NCBI GenBank assembly: GCA_029216955.1
Contig: JANAVB010002199.1
Location: 18,219,053-18,283,052, forward strand
Reading direction: 5' to 3'
Length of the DNA stretch: 64,000 nt
DNA from: Iris pallida
Lineage: Eukaryota > Streptophyta > Magnoliopsida > Asparagales > Iridaceae
A program made the translations under genes and the position numbers. Positions 21,079-34,331 of this stretch are shown piece by piece (the first letter of the stretch is position 1; every line of letters begins with the position of its first letter). The notes below the pieces were generated by a model that was not told where the DNA came from, did not search any database, and saw only the letters and a list, made by a program, of their open reading frames with translations.

Positions 21079-24000
21079 CTATGTGGAGGAGGTCGTCATC
21101 CCGACGATCTGCCTGCAGTACTCAAACTTTTCCCTCGGAAGAACCTTTGTGAGCATGTCCGCTCCATTGTCATCAGTATGAACCTTCTCAAGCGCCGCAT
21201 CCTTCTTCTCAACCACATCCCGTATCCAATGATACCGAGTCTCGATGTGCTTGGACCGACTATAAAATGTCTGGTTCTTCACAAGGTGAATAGCACTTTG
21301 ACTGTCGCAAAGCAAAGTATACTGCTCTTGCTTCAGTCCTATTTCCTGCAGCAGCTTCTTCATCCACAGCAACTCCTTGCAAGCCTCCGTTGCCGCAATG
21401 TACTCTGCATCTGTCGTCGACAAGGCAACACACTTCTGCAACCGTGACTGCCACGATACCGCTTCTCCAGCAAACATCATCACATAGCCCGAAGTCGATC
21501 GCCTCGTGTCTACATCTCCAGCCATATCAGCGTCAGTATACCCAACCAGCTTCGGCTCGTCACCACCAAAAGAAAGTCTCCAATCGGCAGTGCCCTGAAG
21601 GTATCGTAGAATCCACTTGACCGCACTCCAATGTACCCTTCCAGGATTTGAAAGGTACCTGCTAACTATGCCAACTGCATGAGCGATGTCTGGCCTCGTA
21701 CACACCATAACATACATAAGACTTCCCACAGCTGAGGCATATGGAACCCGATCTATATCTTCCTTTTCGTCCTCGGTAGATGGATACTGCTCCTCAGTGA
21801 GCTTAAAGTGAGCCGCAAGGGGGCAACTCACTTTCTTCGACCCGTCCATACCAAAACGCTGAAGTACCCGGTAAATGTACTTCTTTTGGGACAAATGTAG
21901 CAGCTTGGACTCTCTCTCTCGGCTGATCTCCATCCCAAGAATAGTCTTCGCTGTGCCCAAATCCTTCATAGAGAAGGCCGCGCCCAGTTGGCGCTTCAAC
22001 TCCGCTATCCTAGTGGCATTCCGACCCACTAATAGCATATCATCTACATAGAGTAATAAAATAATAAAATCATCATCAAAAAAATACCTCACAAATGTAC
22101 AATGGTCCGACGTCGTCCGTGCATAACCATGCTCCCACATAAACGACTCGAACTTCCTGTACCACTGCCTCGGAGCCTGCTTCAGACCATACAAGCTCTT
22201 TCTCAACCGGCAGACCAAATGTGACTTGTCCTTCTCACAGAATCCCTCTGGCTGCTCTATGTACAACTCCTCCTCAAGATTACCGTGGAGGAATGCCGTC
22301 TTCACGTCAATCTGCTCGACCTCCAAGTCGAGAATGGCTGCTAATGCTAGCACCACCCGAATAGACGAATGCTTGACGACAGACGAAAATATCTCATCAT
22401 AATCCACGCCTTTCCGCTGACCGTAGCCTTTGACTACCAGTCTCGTTTTGTATCGAGGGCGAGTAGCATCATCCGTCTGCTTCACTCTAAACACCCATCG
22501 ATTCTTTAAAGCTTTCTTGTCCTTTGGCAACCGCACCAGCTCATAAGTGGAATTAGTGTACAAGGAACTCATCTCCTCCTACATGGCCTCCATCCACTCC
22601 TGCCTGTGTTCGTCTTCCATAGCCTCTGTAAAGATTTCGGGCTCTCCCCCGTCAGTCAATAGCACATACTCATCCGGTGAGTATCTCGTAGATGGTCGAC
22701 GATCTCTGTCGCTCCTTCTCAGTGGAGCCACTGGTGCTGGCTGTATACCAACAACCTCCTCTCCTTCAGGAACTGCCTCCCTGGCATGCTCATCCTCCTG
22801 AGGGACACCCTGACCACCATCAGCAGGCTGATGATCAAGGTTGGGAGCAACTCCATGTACTGGCTCCCCCATAATGGGATCCTCTGCGATGTCCTCTGGA
22901 AACTGCTCGAAGCGAAATGACTCTAACTCAGGCAATTCCTCAGCCTCAGAAGGCGTCTCGGAATCCTGAGTGTTGGTCATGGTCTGATCCTCGACGAACA
23001 CCACGTCCCTGTTTCTGTAGAGCTTTCTTCCCACCGGGTCGTAGAGTCTATAGCCAAACTCATCCCGACCGTAGCCGACAAAGACGCATCGCCTCGTCTT
23101 CGGCTCAAGTTTGGTCCTCTCGTCCTTCGGTACATGTACGAAGGCCATACAGCCAAACACTCGCAGGTGATTGTATGACGGCTCTTTGCCGTACCATACT
23201 TTGTTAGGCACATTACCCTCCAAAGGAGCACTAGGAGACAAATTAATAACATAAGCGGCTGTGAGAAGAGCCTCACCCAAATAACAGCCCGGCAAGTTTG
23301 CTTCTGACAGCAAACACCGCACCCTCTCCATCAGTGTCCTGTTCATGCGCTCCGCTACACCATTGAGCTGAGGTGTCTTTGGCGGAGTCTTCGGGTGTCG
23401 TATCCCCTGCTCTCTGCAATATGCATCAAAGGGACCGATGTATTCGCCGCCATTGTCAGACCGAACACACAATAACTTCTTGCCCGTATCTCTTTCAATA
23501 GAGGCCTAAAACTCTTTGAAAGTAGGCAGCACCTAATCCTTGGTCTTTAAGGCATAGACCCAAACCTTCCTGGAATAGTCATCAATAAAAGTTACAAAGT
23601 AAGAAGCACCACCAATAGATTTTACCTTCATAGGACCGCAGATATTCGAGTAAATCAACTCGAGCAACGCCGGCTTCCTTGAACTTGGGTAACTTTGGAA
23701 AGACACCCTATTTTGCTTCCCAGCTAAGCAGTGCGTGCACTTCTCCAACTTTGTAGACTTGATCCCTCGAATCACCTTCCTGTTCACCAAGTAGCTCATC
23801 CCCTTCTCGCTGATATGGCCGAGCCGCCTGTGCCACAACTCGGTAGACGTATTACTGACTGCGTTCACCTCCTGTGCCCCCTGTGTGCTCCCCTCTATAT
23901 AGTAGAGATCGGACTTCTTGCTTCCTCTGGCAATCACCATCGAACCTCTGGAAAGCTTCCACTGACTATTTCCGAAGAGACTGAAGAATCCCTCATCATC

Positions 24001-25107
24001 CAACCGTCCAACCGACACCAGGTTAAAACGGATATCAGGGACATGACGAACATCTTTGAGAACAAGAACTGCACCCGTCTTCGTCCTCAAATGCACATCT
24101 CCAACGGCAACCGCCTTTGACACATCTCCATTGCCCATCTTCAACACTCCACAGTCGTCTGTCGTGTAAGTGGCAAATAGTGCCCTGTTGTGAGATACAT
24201 GCGCTGAATCACCTGAGTCCACCAGCTAAGAATTGTCATCGCAGGCGAGGTTTGTGATAACCTCATCACCTACGACGATCACATCGCTTCCATGTATCGA
24301 AGCCGTCGCTGTAGTGTTCTCATCTTGCTTCCCCTTGTCGTCCTTCTTCTCTCTCTTCCAAGCAAAACAGTTCCGCTTGATGTGGCCCTTCTTGCCACAA
24401 TGGTAACACTCCGAGTCCTCGTACCGACCCTTGGACTTCCCCTTGCTCTTGTCTCTGTCACCACCTGGACCCCTGCTTTTGCCCCTTCTGCGGCTCTCCG
24501 AAACTAGTGCCTCTGAGTGATGGGATGTGGATGAAGTGCCCCGAGAACGTCTCCGCATCTCTTCATTCAGTACCCCGCTCTTGGCAAACTCCAGACTGAC
24601 CACGCCTTCCGGAGCAGAAGTGATCATAGATACTCGTACGGTCTCCCACGAGTCTGGCAATGTACATAGCAACCAAAGTCCTTGAACCTCGTCGTCGAAC
24701 TTGACTTCCATCGAGGATAGCTGGTCCACCATGCCCTGGAACTCACTCAAGTGATCCGTAATGGATGCACCATCTTTGTACCGCAGACCCATCATCGTCC
24801 GAATCAGGAACAATTTGTTTACCCCGGTCTTTTTCGCGTACAAAGATTCTAGCTTCTCCCACAACGTCTTCGCATGCTCAATATTGGCAATGTGGTTGTA
24901 CACGTTCTCGTCAACGAACTGCCGTATGTACCCACACACCTGTATATGCTCGAAGTTCCAGTCCTCATCGGATTTGTCACTGGGCTTCTCGGATGCAAAT
25001 ACTGGAAGATGCAGCTTCTTGACGAACAGCAAATCCTTCATCTTGCTCCACCAATAATTGTAGTTGATACCGTTCAGGTTCACCATGCGCACCGGATTCG
25101 CGTCCAT
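21079..25107 (-). pseudogene. Copia gag-pol polyprotein, broken only by four TAG stops
   Basis: One continuous frame of about 1343 codons runs from ATG at 25105-25107 to the stop at 21079-21081. Gag: a UBN2-type domain (residues 10-180) and a CX2CX4HX4C zinc knuckle CYHCGKKGHIKRNC at 234-247. Protease: LVDSGDSAHV (the usual third residue after DSG is Ala, here Asp). Pre-integrase and integrase core: LWHRRLGHISEKG, FVTFIDDYSRK, RSDNGGEY and NGVAERMNRT. Reverse transcriptase: LLYVDDMLLVG. RNase H: GYTDADMAGD, ALSTTDAEYIA and KHIETRYHW. In-frame TAG stops at 24226-24228, 23533-23535, 23506-23508 and 22579-22581 stand where Trp, Gln, Gln and Gln are expected. Similarity is closest to the Tnt1/Tork group. 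No frameshift is needed, so decay is recent. Confidence 0.92.
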
Positions 25108-25157
25108 CTCTGCTTCCTGGTTTGACTGTCAACTCCTGACACTTCTTTGAACCCAAA

Positions 25158-25169
25158 GCTCTGATACCA
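25158..25169 (-). promoter_or_regulatory. Primer-binding site of Copia element 1
   Basis: The minus strand reads TGGTATCAGAGC three bases inside the 5' LTR, complementary to initiator tRNA-Met. It confirms the reverse orientation. Confidence 0.9.
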
Positions 25170-25172
25170 CTC

Positions 25173-25902
25173 TGTTGGGAACGAAGCGCGGAAACCGTTC
25201 CCCCAAACCAGAAAGTCCTGCGAGAGAACCGAGCAAAAGCACATAAACCAAAAACTCCAAACACAATCGCAGACACAAAGATTTTTGACGTAGAAAACCC
25301 TTGCGGGAAAAACCACGGGACGATCGGAGTCCAACCCTGAAGACCTCCACTAATGGAATAAAGAGAATACACCCTCTACAAGCTCCTCCCGATCCAACAC
25401 GGATCACCACAACTCACTTGAAAGAAGAAATTTTTTGATTGCGGACTCCGAAGAACAAGAGATGCCGAAAAATTATTCGAAGCAATCTCTCCTTCACGAT
25501 AGTCCTTAATCCTCTCTCTCTCTCTCAAAGATTGTAAAGCACTCTTTTTGAGATGATTTTACAACTAGCATGCATCACCCTTTTATAAGTCCTTGGTAAC
25601 CCATACATGGAAGGCCAATATATATGAAAACTTCCAATATAAATCAATCATATATTTAATGGAAATCCAATCATAATTAGCTTACCATAATTGAAAACCC
25701 AATAATATGGAAAGCTACTATATGAAGGGTCCAATCATAAATATATAATCAAAGTAAATATGGAAATTCAATCATATATTTCCTTACCATATATGTACCA
25801 AAATAAAATCCATGCACTCCCCAAGCTTCTCCGACACACGGATGGCGTTCGTCGCTCTCCGGGGTATTCTCCACATAGGTGAGAACCCCACCCACTCCAA
25901 CA
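25173..25902 (-). repeat. 5' LTR of Copia element 1
   Basis: This 730-bp repeat is the partner of 20345-21061. It contains a short CT microsatellite near 25513-25525 and ends CA before the gagag duplication. Confidence 0.9.
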
Positions 25903-25907
25903 GAGAG

Positions 25908-26825
25908 GAGGTGGAACCTATGTGTAAGGGATGGAAGAGAGATTGTAAGACGGTTGTAAAAATTTGGTTGTAGACTTAGTATTTTCCTAAATCTTTATAT
26001 TATTATTCCTAGAGCTTTCATGCCCATGTACAACACCGGCCCATGTACAACATCATGTTGGACCTAGCTGAAAGGGTGTAAACATAAATCCAGTCCGGGC
26101 CGGACCGAGTCTGTACCGGACCTCTCATTTAAAATTTCATATCACTGATGATTGTTAAAAAAATTGTATGAAAGTATGCAATATTATAATTAGTGGTATT
26201 TCTAAACCATTCCTCAGTTCAGTCTACAAGCATACGACGGAACATAATAATATAAATACGCTGAATCTTATCCGCGATAGAGTCTCCTTTCCTGCAATAG
26301 ACCTTACTATGTTCTTTCTTGTGAGCCAGTTATCGTACGTTAGCTAAACAGTTTATTTATATGAAGGTCATTGGTGACACACCAGCTTGGACCATGGCTT
26401 GATTAGATGACGATCCTTTCAGTACGGGTAGCCAGTCCCACTAAAAGTTCTCGAATCACCTGTGCTAGTAATTCAGTATAGTTATCCCAGTTCTCCTAAG
26501 CTGTGAGACTCGTTTCACAGTATCGTTATACGGATACATATTTTTGTATTGTATTTCATATTTTCTTGGTTTTTGGAATCTTTTAAAAAAAAATTCGACT
26601 TATAGATTTTTTCTTAACCGACATATCGCAAGTATACCAGTGTATACCGACGGCATGTCTGTCACTCCCGTTTTCTATTATACGTATTTTCAGTATGCAT
26701 GTACGAAATCCTGACATTTGTCAAGTGACCTGTGTTTTGACTTGTCTTTCTTAGTCTTGCCTTGGTTTAATCTTGACTTGGTTTATTAATTTGGTTTGGT
26801 TCAACTTGGCATGGCTTAGTTTGGG
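25908..26825. other. No gene seen; start holds a direct-repeat copy
   Basis: 25903-25975 is the third occurrence of the short repeat seen at 2572-2600/20261-20310. The rest is AT-rich. From about 26740 to 26825 there is a run of ttggttt/cttgg words directly before the subtilase remnant. The 5' half of the subtilase (signal peptide, propeptide, catalytic Asp and His) was searched for here and not found. Confidence 0.5.
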
Positions 26826-27939
26826 TTGGTTTTAGATGAGAGGGACGTGTTCGTCAGCGCCGCCGCGGGGAACGCCGGGCCCGACTCGAACGAGGCCGTG
26901 AAGGACGCGCCATGGCTCACGACGGTAGGAGCCAGCACCACCTATCGGGTGCTGAGGACGACGGTCAACCTCGACGACGGCGTCGAGTACGATGGAGAGT
27001 CCGCCTTGCAAACTAAGGGGTTCGACTCCACATTCTTCCCCTGCGGCGAAGACTCGCTCGACGGCCTCGACGTGCGGGGGAAGGTGGTGTTGTGCGAAGT
27101 CGGAGGCGACAGCCGGAAGCTTAACAAAGGCTTTTTTGTCAAGAAAGCAGGCGGAGCCGGCATGATCCTCGTGAACGACGAGGCTGACGCGTTCGGCGTG
27201 CTGGCAGAGGCACACGTGCTCCCGGCCTCGCACGTCAGCTTCGCCGAAGGGTCTAAGATCAAAGAGTACATCGCGTCGACGAAGAAGAACAATTGCATTC
27301 AAGGGCGCAGTTCTGGATTCGTCGGCAGCACCGGCGGTCGCGGCGGAGTCGCCAGCAGGGCCAAGCTTACAAACCCCCGGAATTCTGAAGCCGGACGTCG
27401 TAGCCCCCGGCACGAGCATTCTTGCAGCGTACCCCTTCCGGGCAGGCCCAGCCCTCTCCTCGTCGAGCAACGTGTCGTTCGCCGCTGCCGCGAACTTCAA
27501 CGTCCTGTCCGGTACCTCCGTGTCCGCTCCGTACGTAGCGGGGATCGCCGTACTGATCAAGAAGGAGCACCCGGACTGGTCGCCCGCGGCGATCAAGTCT
27601 GCGATGACGACGACGGCCGACGCATCGGCAAGGCCGTCAAGAACAAGCGCGACGACGCGGCGAGCTTCTTGGAGATAGGAGCCGGACAGGTGAACCCGAA
27701 CAAGGCCAGCGACCCCGGGCTGGTCTACGACGTGTCCGCAGGCAGTCTACGTCCCCTTCCTCTGCGGCCTGGGCTACACCAGCTCCCAAGTGAAGACGGT
27801 CACCAGGAGCTCCGTGGACTGTTCGAATAAGGGGAGCGAGCTCAACTACCCGTCGATCTCCGTGACGCTCGACGGTCAACGTCGTGCGCACCGCGAAGAA
27901 TGTGGGGGCGACGAAGTCGACCTACGCATTAGTGGAAGA

Positions 27940-28406
27940 TGTTATTAAAAATTCTCAAACTCTGTATTTATACTCTGAAATTAAAATATAAATATAAATA
28001 AATAAATGATACCGAGGCTTGAACTTGGTTCAATGTCCTTAAGACAATATTCGTCCCGCACTGGTGCTTTCGGTTTAATGGCGATTAGTCTCCCAGGATA
28101 CAACGGTTCTTTCCTTCGGTAGCAGCACTTCACACCGTAGGAACTCGTCGAAGCAATGTTGGTTGTCTCTCTCTCTTAGACTAACTAATGCAATATGGAT
28201 GAATTGAATGAATTGAATGAATCCTTGAATGCTCCAAACATATTTGTATTTATAGAAATAAAGAGACACGATGGAAAGGGGACACCTTTCCAATAAATAG
28301 ATTCGTACACCTTTTCCAATGAAAAGATTCGTACACCTTTTCATAGATTCGTTGATAGAAAAAAAATGATATTATTATAACAAATATACATTCACATTTT
28401 CCAACA
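27940..28406 (-). repeat. 3' LTR of Copia element 2
   Basis: This 467-bp LTR holds an extra gaattgaat unit relative to the 460-bp partner. On its left flank lies the gaaga duplication. Confidence 0.9.
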
Positions 28407-29018
28407 ATCCCCACATGAATGAATATTTAACTGTGTACAATGCAGACACAATACAGACTCCTTATAGACAAGATGTAGACATAAGAGAGAGATAGAGATC
28501 ATTTGAAAAGTTATTGTACCAGGATAGGTAGCTTTTGGCCTTGAACCTTCCCTTGTAAATATTTATCGAGTTTACTAGCTATCCAGTGAACATGATGTCT
28601 TGAACTGTGCAGCTTTTTGTTGTAAACTTGAGTCAATAAATATCACACAACTTCTTTTCGACCAATATTGCTTCTATTGTTGTGTTCATTTTGGCCCTGA
28701 ACATATGCCTGGTTTCATAAGTATTCTTAGAGAATTCAGCCTTATAATTCTCATAGAAGCAGCCCTACTTCCACACTCATATAGGTGACTTCCTAATAAG
28801 AGTATCCTGCTATACTCCACTTGAATTTCAAGTCATAGGAATCATTAAAAGCAATGCTTACCCTAATTTTTCTTTGCAGGCGACACTACTATTTGTCATC
28901 CTAGAGAATGGGATGAGTATTTAAATACTCGTCAGTGTCATTTAAGAATTTCACATAATTAGGTTGTCCCTTTGAACCTAGATCTTGGGATCTCCAGTCA
29001 ACTAGGTTGGGTTTTCCT

Positions 29019-32000
29019 TTATGGAACTTCTGTTATCATAGGCTTCAAGCCCATTCCCCTCGATGATTTATATACTTGCTCTCTTGTCAAACCTTTAGTT
29101 AGTGGATCCGCAAGGTTTTCCTTTGATTTTACATAATCAATCGTGATTATGCCATTAGAGAGAAGTTGTCTAACGGTATTATGACGTCTTCGAATGTGTC
29201 TTGATTTACCGTTATAAATATGACTGTGTGCCCTACCGATAGCAGATTGACTATCACAATGTATACAGATTGCTGGTACGGGCTTTGGCCATATGGAATG
29301 TCCTCCAAGAAATTTCGAAGCCACTCTGCTTCTTCACTTGCTTTATCCAAAGCTATAAATTCAGATTCCATAGTTGATCTAGCTATGCATGTTTGTTTTG
29401 AGGACTTCCACGATATTGTTGCACCTCCAAGTGTAAAGACATATCCACTTGTGGATTTTGAGTCTTTAGTATCAGATATCCAATTTGCATCAATGTATCC
29501 TTCGAGTACAGCTGGATATTTAGTATAGTGCAATCCATAGTCTTTAGTGTATCTTAAGTATCTGAGTACTCTAATAATAGCCTTCCAGTGATCTTTTCCT
29601 AGATTACTCGTGTATCTTCTCAGTTTGTTAAGTGATTGAGCTACGTCCGGTCGCGTACAGTTCGTGACATACATAAGGCTCCCAATTATACGAGAATATT
29701 CTACTTGTGAGATACTTTCTCCAGTATTCTTCTTTAAATGTAGATTTAAATCTACTGGAGTTTTTGCAATGTTATTATCATTTTGATTATGTTTTTCTAT
29801 AATCTTCTCAATGTAATGAGATTGGGATAATACCAGCCCATCTGGTGTTTTAGAAATCTTAATTTCCAACATAACATCTGCAATTTCCAGATCTTTCATG
29901 TCAAAGTTTTTTATTAAGATCTTCTTTGTGTCCTGGATTATGTTATTATTACTGCCTATTATTAGCATATCATCTACATATAGGCATATAATGACATATC
30001 CAGTTTGTGCATTTTTAGAATACACACATTTGTCACACTCATTGATCTTGAATCCATTTGACATCATTACATTGTCAAACTTTTGGTGCCACTGTTTCGG
30101 TGCTTGTTTAAGTCCATATAGAGACTTAACTAGTTTGCGCACCTTCCTTTCTTTACCTGCTACTATGAATCCTTCTGGTTGATTCATGTAGATTTCTTCT
30201 TCTAGATCACCATTTAGAAAGGCAGTCTTCACATCCATTTGATGTATTTCAAGATTGTGCAATGCTGCTATTGCAATTAACATCCGAATTGATGTTATCC
30301 TTGTTACTGGTGAATATGTATCAAAATAATCAATTCCTTGTTTTCCTTTGACAACCAGTCTTGCTTTATATTTATCAATAGTTCCATCAGCTTTCATCTT
30401 CCTCTTAAATATCCATTTACAGCCTAATGGCTTACATCCTGGAGGAAGATCAGCTAATTCCCATGTATAATTTTGCATAATGGACTCTATTTCACTATTT
30501 ATAGCTTCTTTCCAAAGTGGTGCCTCTGGTGTAGACATTGCTTCTTTGAAAGTTTGAGACTCATTTTCTAACATGAATGTTAGAAATTCAGGTCCAAAGG
30601 TCTTTGATATTCTAGACCTCTTACTGCGTCTAGGCACATCTTCCTTATTGGCAAATTCATTATCTGCATCACTTTGAGCAGTATGTATAATGTCATCATA
30701 ATTTCTTTTTAATGTTTCTCTTTCATGTATCTTCTTACATGGAAAGATATTCTCAAAGAAAGATGCATTCCTAGATTCAATAATTGTATTATTATGTATC
30801 TCAGGAATGTCCGACTTATGTACGAGAAACCGATAAGCAGAACTATTTTCAGCATATCCTATAAATATGCCGTCAAAGGTCTTGGGACCTATCTTGACCT
30901 TTTTAGGCAAAGGAATTGCCACTTTTACAAGACATCCCCACACTTTGAGGTATTTATAGGAAGGTTTCTTTCCTTTCCATAATTCATATGGCGTCTTATC
31001 CTTTTTCTTGTGGGGCACCTTATTTAAAAGATAGTTGGTTGTAAGTACAGCTTCTCCCCACAAATTATCTGGTAGTCCTGAACTTAATAATAAAGAATTC
31101 ATCATTTCTTTAATTGTTCGATTCTTTCGTTCAGCGATACCATTAGATTGTGGTGAATATGGTGCAGTAGTTTGGTGTATAATTTCATGTTCTGCACATA
31201 ATTCTGCAAAAGGTGATTCATATTCACCACCTCTATCGCTTTTGATAACTTTAATCTTTCGATTAAGTTGATTTTCTACTTCAGTTTTATAGTGTTTGAA
31301 CATATCTATTGCTTCATCTTTTGATTTCATAACATAGACATAGCAATAACGAGTACTGTCATCGATGAATGTGATAAAGTACTTTTTCCCATTTCTCGTT
31401 TGTATGCCTTTTAGATCACATACATCTGTATGGATTAAATCCAACGTTTCGGTATCTCTTTCAACCGAATTTTGAAAGGATGTACGGGTTAATTTTGCTT
31501 CTGCACATATTTCACACTTATGATTTGAATCTATTGCAGATCTAGGAATTAAGTCCATGTTCATGAGTTTCCTGATTGAATCATAATTAACATGACCTAA
31601 TCTTCCATGCCACATATGAGAGGACTCAACGATATAAGAAGAATTAATCATCTTATTAGGCATAATAGTCATTACATTCATTTTGAAGAGTCCCTCCTTG
31701 AGGTAACCCCTCCCCACATAAACTCCACTCTTGGTGAGTAAAATTTGTTAGATTCAAATATTAATTTAAACCCATGCTTACTTAACATAGATCCGGAAAT
31801 CAGATTCTTCCGAATATCAGGTACGTGTAGAACATTGTTAAGCTTCAGTTCCTTTTCCGACGTCATTTTCAGAATGATCGTCCCTTGTCCTTCAACCTTT
31901 GATGATGAAGAATTTTCCATGAAGAGTTGCTCGCCTTGGTCGACGCTTTGGTAGGTATTGAACATAGCCTTTTCAGCACATATGTGGCGGGTAGCGCCAA

Positions 32001-32980
32001 TGTCGACCCACCACTCTCTTGGGTTGCTCCCTACCATGTTCACTTCAGAAACAACTGCCGTCAGAACCAGGTCGTCAACACCCTTAGCCAGACGCTCATC
32101 TTCTATCATATGAGCCTGGTGAGGACGTCCCTTGTTCTTGTTCTTGTTGTAATTGTTGTAGTTGCGACTACGACAATCTGCAGCTTTATGTCCCATTTTA
32201 TTGCATATGTGACATTTACCTTTGAACTTTTTATAGTTCCATTGACCGGAGTAGGTTCCTTGACCGGAGCCTCCAATGTATTTGCACTTTTTCCCTTTTT
32301 GTCCTGTTTCCAAGACATTTGCCATGGCTTCTATAGAAGTGATTTTTTTCAGTGCTCCTGTTATTCTCTTCTATTTTAAGCCTGACAATTAGGTCTGCCA
32401 ATGGCATGTCCTTACGTTTATGTTTCAGATAGTTCTTATAATCCTTCCAGAGAGGCGGAAGTTTTTCAATCACAGAAGCTACCTGAAACGGTTCACATAA
32501 GGCCATACCTTCGGCAACCAGTTCATGAAAAATACATTGCAAGTCTTCAACTTGACTTGCCACTGATCTGGAGTCAACCATGCGGTAGTCCAGAAATTTG
32601 CCTACTACAAATTTCTTCGATCCTGCATCTTCTGCTTTGTATTTCTTGTCCAGAGCATCCCAGACTTCTTTTGCAGTCTTCAGTGGACTGTAAACATTCC
32701 ATAGATGGTTGTCCAGTCCACTTAGAATGTGGTTCCTGCATAAGAAGTCTGCATGTTTCCACTTTTCAACATTTGTAATAATAGTATTATCAGTTTCACC
32801 TTCTTGCAGAACAGGGACTGTTTCATTTAGAATCTTTGCCAGATTCAAAGTTGTAAGATAGAACAACATCTTTTGCTGCCAGCGCTGGAAGTCAGTTCCA
32901 TTGAACTTTTTCGGTTTTTCTCCTTGTCCAATATGAACCAGAGCAGAAGTGATCATCATAGTGTTCTCAACTGTTGCCAT
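29019..32980 (-). pseudogene. Copia gag-pol polyprotein with three frameshifts
   Basis: Gag starts at ATG 32978-32980 (UBN2-type domain, WQQKMLFYLTTLN near residue 34). A single-base loss in a run of A near 32343 shifts the frame. The next frame holds the zinc knuckle [14 protein letters not shown] and the protease motif [13 protein letters not shown] shift near 31730 leads into the long frame 29147-31717 with GAG-pre-integrase ([20 protein letters not shown]), integrase core ([30 protein letters not shown]), reverse transcriptase ([10 protein letters not shown]) and the start of RNase H ([20 protein letters not shown]). A third shift near 29295 moves to the frame ending at 29019 ([25 protein letters not shown]). 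All three are one-base events, and the catalytic motifs are otherwise preserved. Confidence 0.9.
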
Positions 32981-33871
32981 TTTTTTCTGTTACAATAGTA
33001 GTACAGACCAGTTAATGAAAAGAAAAAAAATAAAGTTCAAGAAGTGTTCTTTTGTGTTCTGGTTAAATAGAACAAGTCAGAACCAACTTTAAAAATCAGA
33101 AGCCAATTATAATACTAAACTCTAATGAAAAGGTTTTCTTGGACAGATATGCATGCATGGCCAAAAAAAACATACAAATTTAGGATTTATAACCAACGCA
33201 CTATTGTAGAATTGAGCTTATACATGTTTACGGATTCCATTCCAAAAAAAAATTCCAGAGAGTTTATTTCATAAATTATACTTTTAAATGGAAGAAATGC
33301 TACTCAGCACTATATATATTTAATTAAGAAATATAGACAGAACATTACCATGAGTACAACTTTGTCTTGAGTATATATTATAATATGGCAAGAAAAAAAA
33401 TTCCAAACAGACACAACCTTACTATGAGTACTACTATGAACCAATTACACAGTATATAGAAATTACAAAAACGGCTACAAAAAAGGAAAAGAAAAGACCA
33501 TCATTCTACTTTACTGGAATGAAGTGATTTTCTTAAAAGTAATTCAAAGTAAACAGAGCACTAAAAGAGTATGAACATGGATTAAATGAAAAGGACAGTA
33601 ACCAATTACCAACAGATACAACATTTATAAAGCATACATGTTCACTCTTAATTACCACTGTGCATAGACATGTCTTCAGACATGTGCACTACATACAAAT
33701 TTTATGCTGTTTCGAAACAGTGAGCCAATTAGTGTTGTACTCGAAGGAGAGGAATCTATAAATGTGAACTAATATGTCTGAATTAAAAACCGAAGACAAA
33801 AGACAGTGATCAAATAATAATCTGAACTTACTACAGAGTATCGAACATAAAAAAAGATATTTTCTTAAGAT
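32981..33871 (-). other. 5' leader region of Copia element 2
   Basis: About 890 bp between gag and the 5' LTR. It is AT-rich with no coding content and is longer than usual for a Copia leader. Several accaattac and aacttt-type words recur. No primer site matching initiator tRNA-Met was seen at its LTR-proximal end. Confidence 0.6.
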
Positions 33872-34331
33872 TGTTATTGAAAATTCTCAAACTCTGTATT
33901 TATACTCTGAAATTAAAATATAAATATAAATAAATAAATGATACCGAGGCTTGAACTTGGTTCAATGTCCTTAAGACAATATTCGTCCCGCACTGGTGCT
34001 TACGGTTTAATGGCGATTAGTCTCCCAGGATACAACGGTTCTTTCCTTCGGTAGCAGCACTTCACACCGTAGGAACTCGTCGAAGCAATGTTGGTTGTCT
34101 CTCTCTCAGACTAACTAATGCAATATGGATGAATTGAATGAATCCTTGAATGCTCCAAACATATTTGTATTTATAGAAATAAAGAGACACAATGGAAAGG
34201 GGACACCTTTCCAATAAATAGATTCGTACACCTTTTCCAATGAAAAGATTCGTACACATTTTCATAGATTCGTTGATAGAAAAAAAAATGATATTATTAT
34301 TATAACAAATATACATTTACATTTTCCAACA
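33872..34331 (-). repeat. 5' LTR of Copia element 2
   Basis: This 460-bp repeat is the partner of 27940-28406. It is directly followed by gaaga and the subtilase C-terminal coding sequence. Confidence 0.9.

Larger units (their letters stand above)
20345..25902 (-). mobile_element. Copia element 1 (Tork/Tnt1-like), nearly complete
   Basis: LTRs lie at 20345-21061 and 25173-25902, both running TGTTGGGAACGAAGC to ...CACTCCAACA, with a perfect 5-bp target duplication gagag (20340-20344 and 25903-25907). On the minus strand the primer site TGGTATCAGAGC is at 25158-25169 and a purine tract adjoins the other LTR at 21062-21071. The interior codes gag, protease, integrase, reverse transcriptase and RNase H in one frame. 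The order integrase before reverse transcriptase defines Copia. It is 5558 bp long and sits about 100 bp from the LARD stack. Confidence 0.93.
27940..34331 (-). mobile_element. Copia element 2, inserted in the subtilase
   Basis: LTRs at 27940-28406 and 33872-34331 run TGTTATT to ...TTTTCCAACA. The target duplication is gaaga (27935-27939 and 34332-34336), and removing the element rejoins the subtilase reading frame exactly at ..TYALVE/DDAPAG... The coding strand is minus, opposite to the host gene. A purine tract (atgtggggat on the minus strand) adjoins the 28406 boundary. No clear tRNA-iMet primer site was seen next to the 5' LTR. LTR differences are few, including one 9-bp repeat-unit difference near 28200, so insertion is recent. 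Confidence 0.93.
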
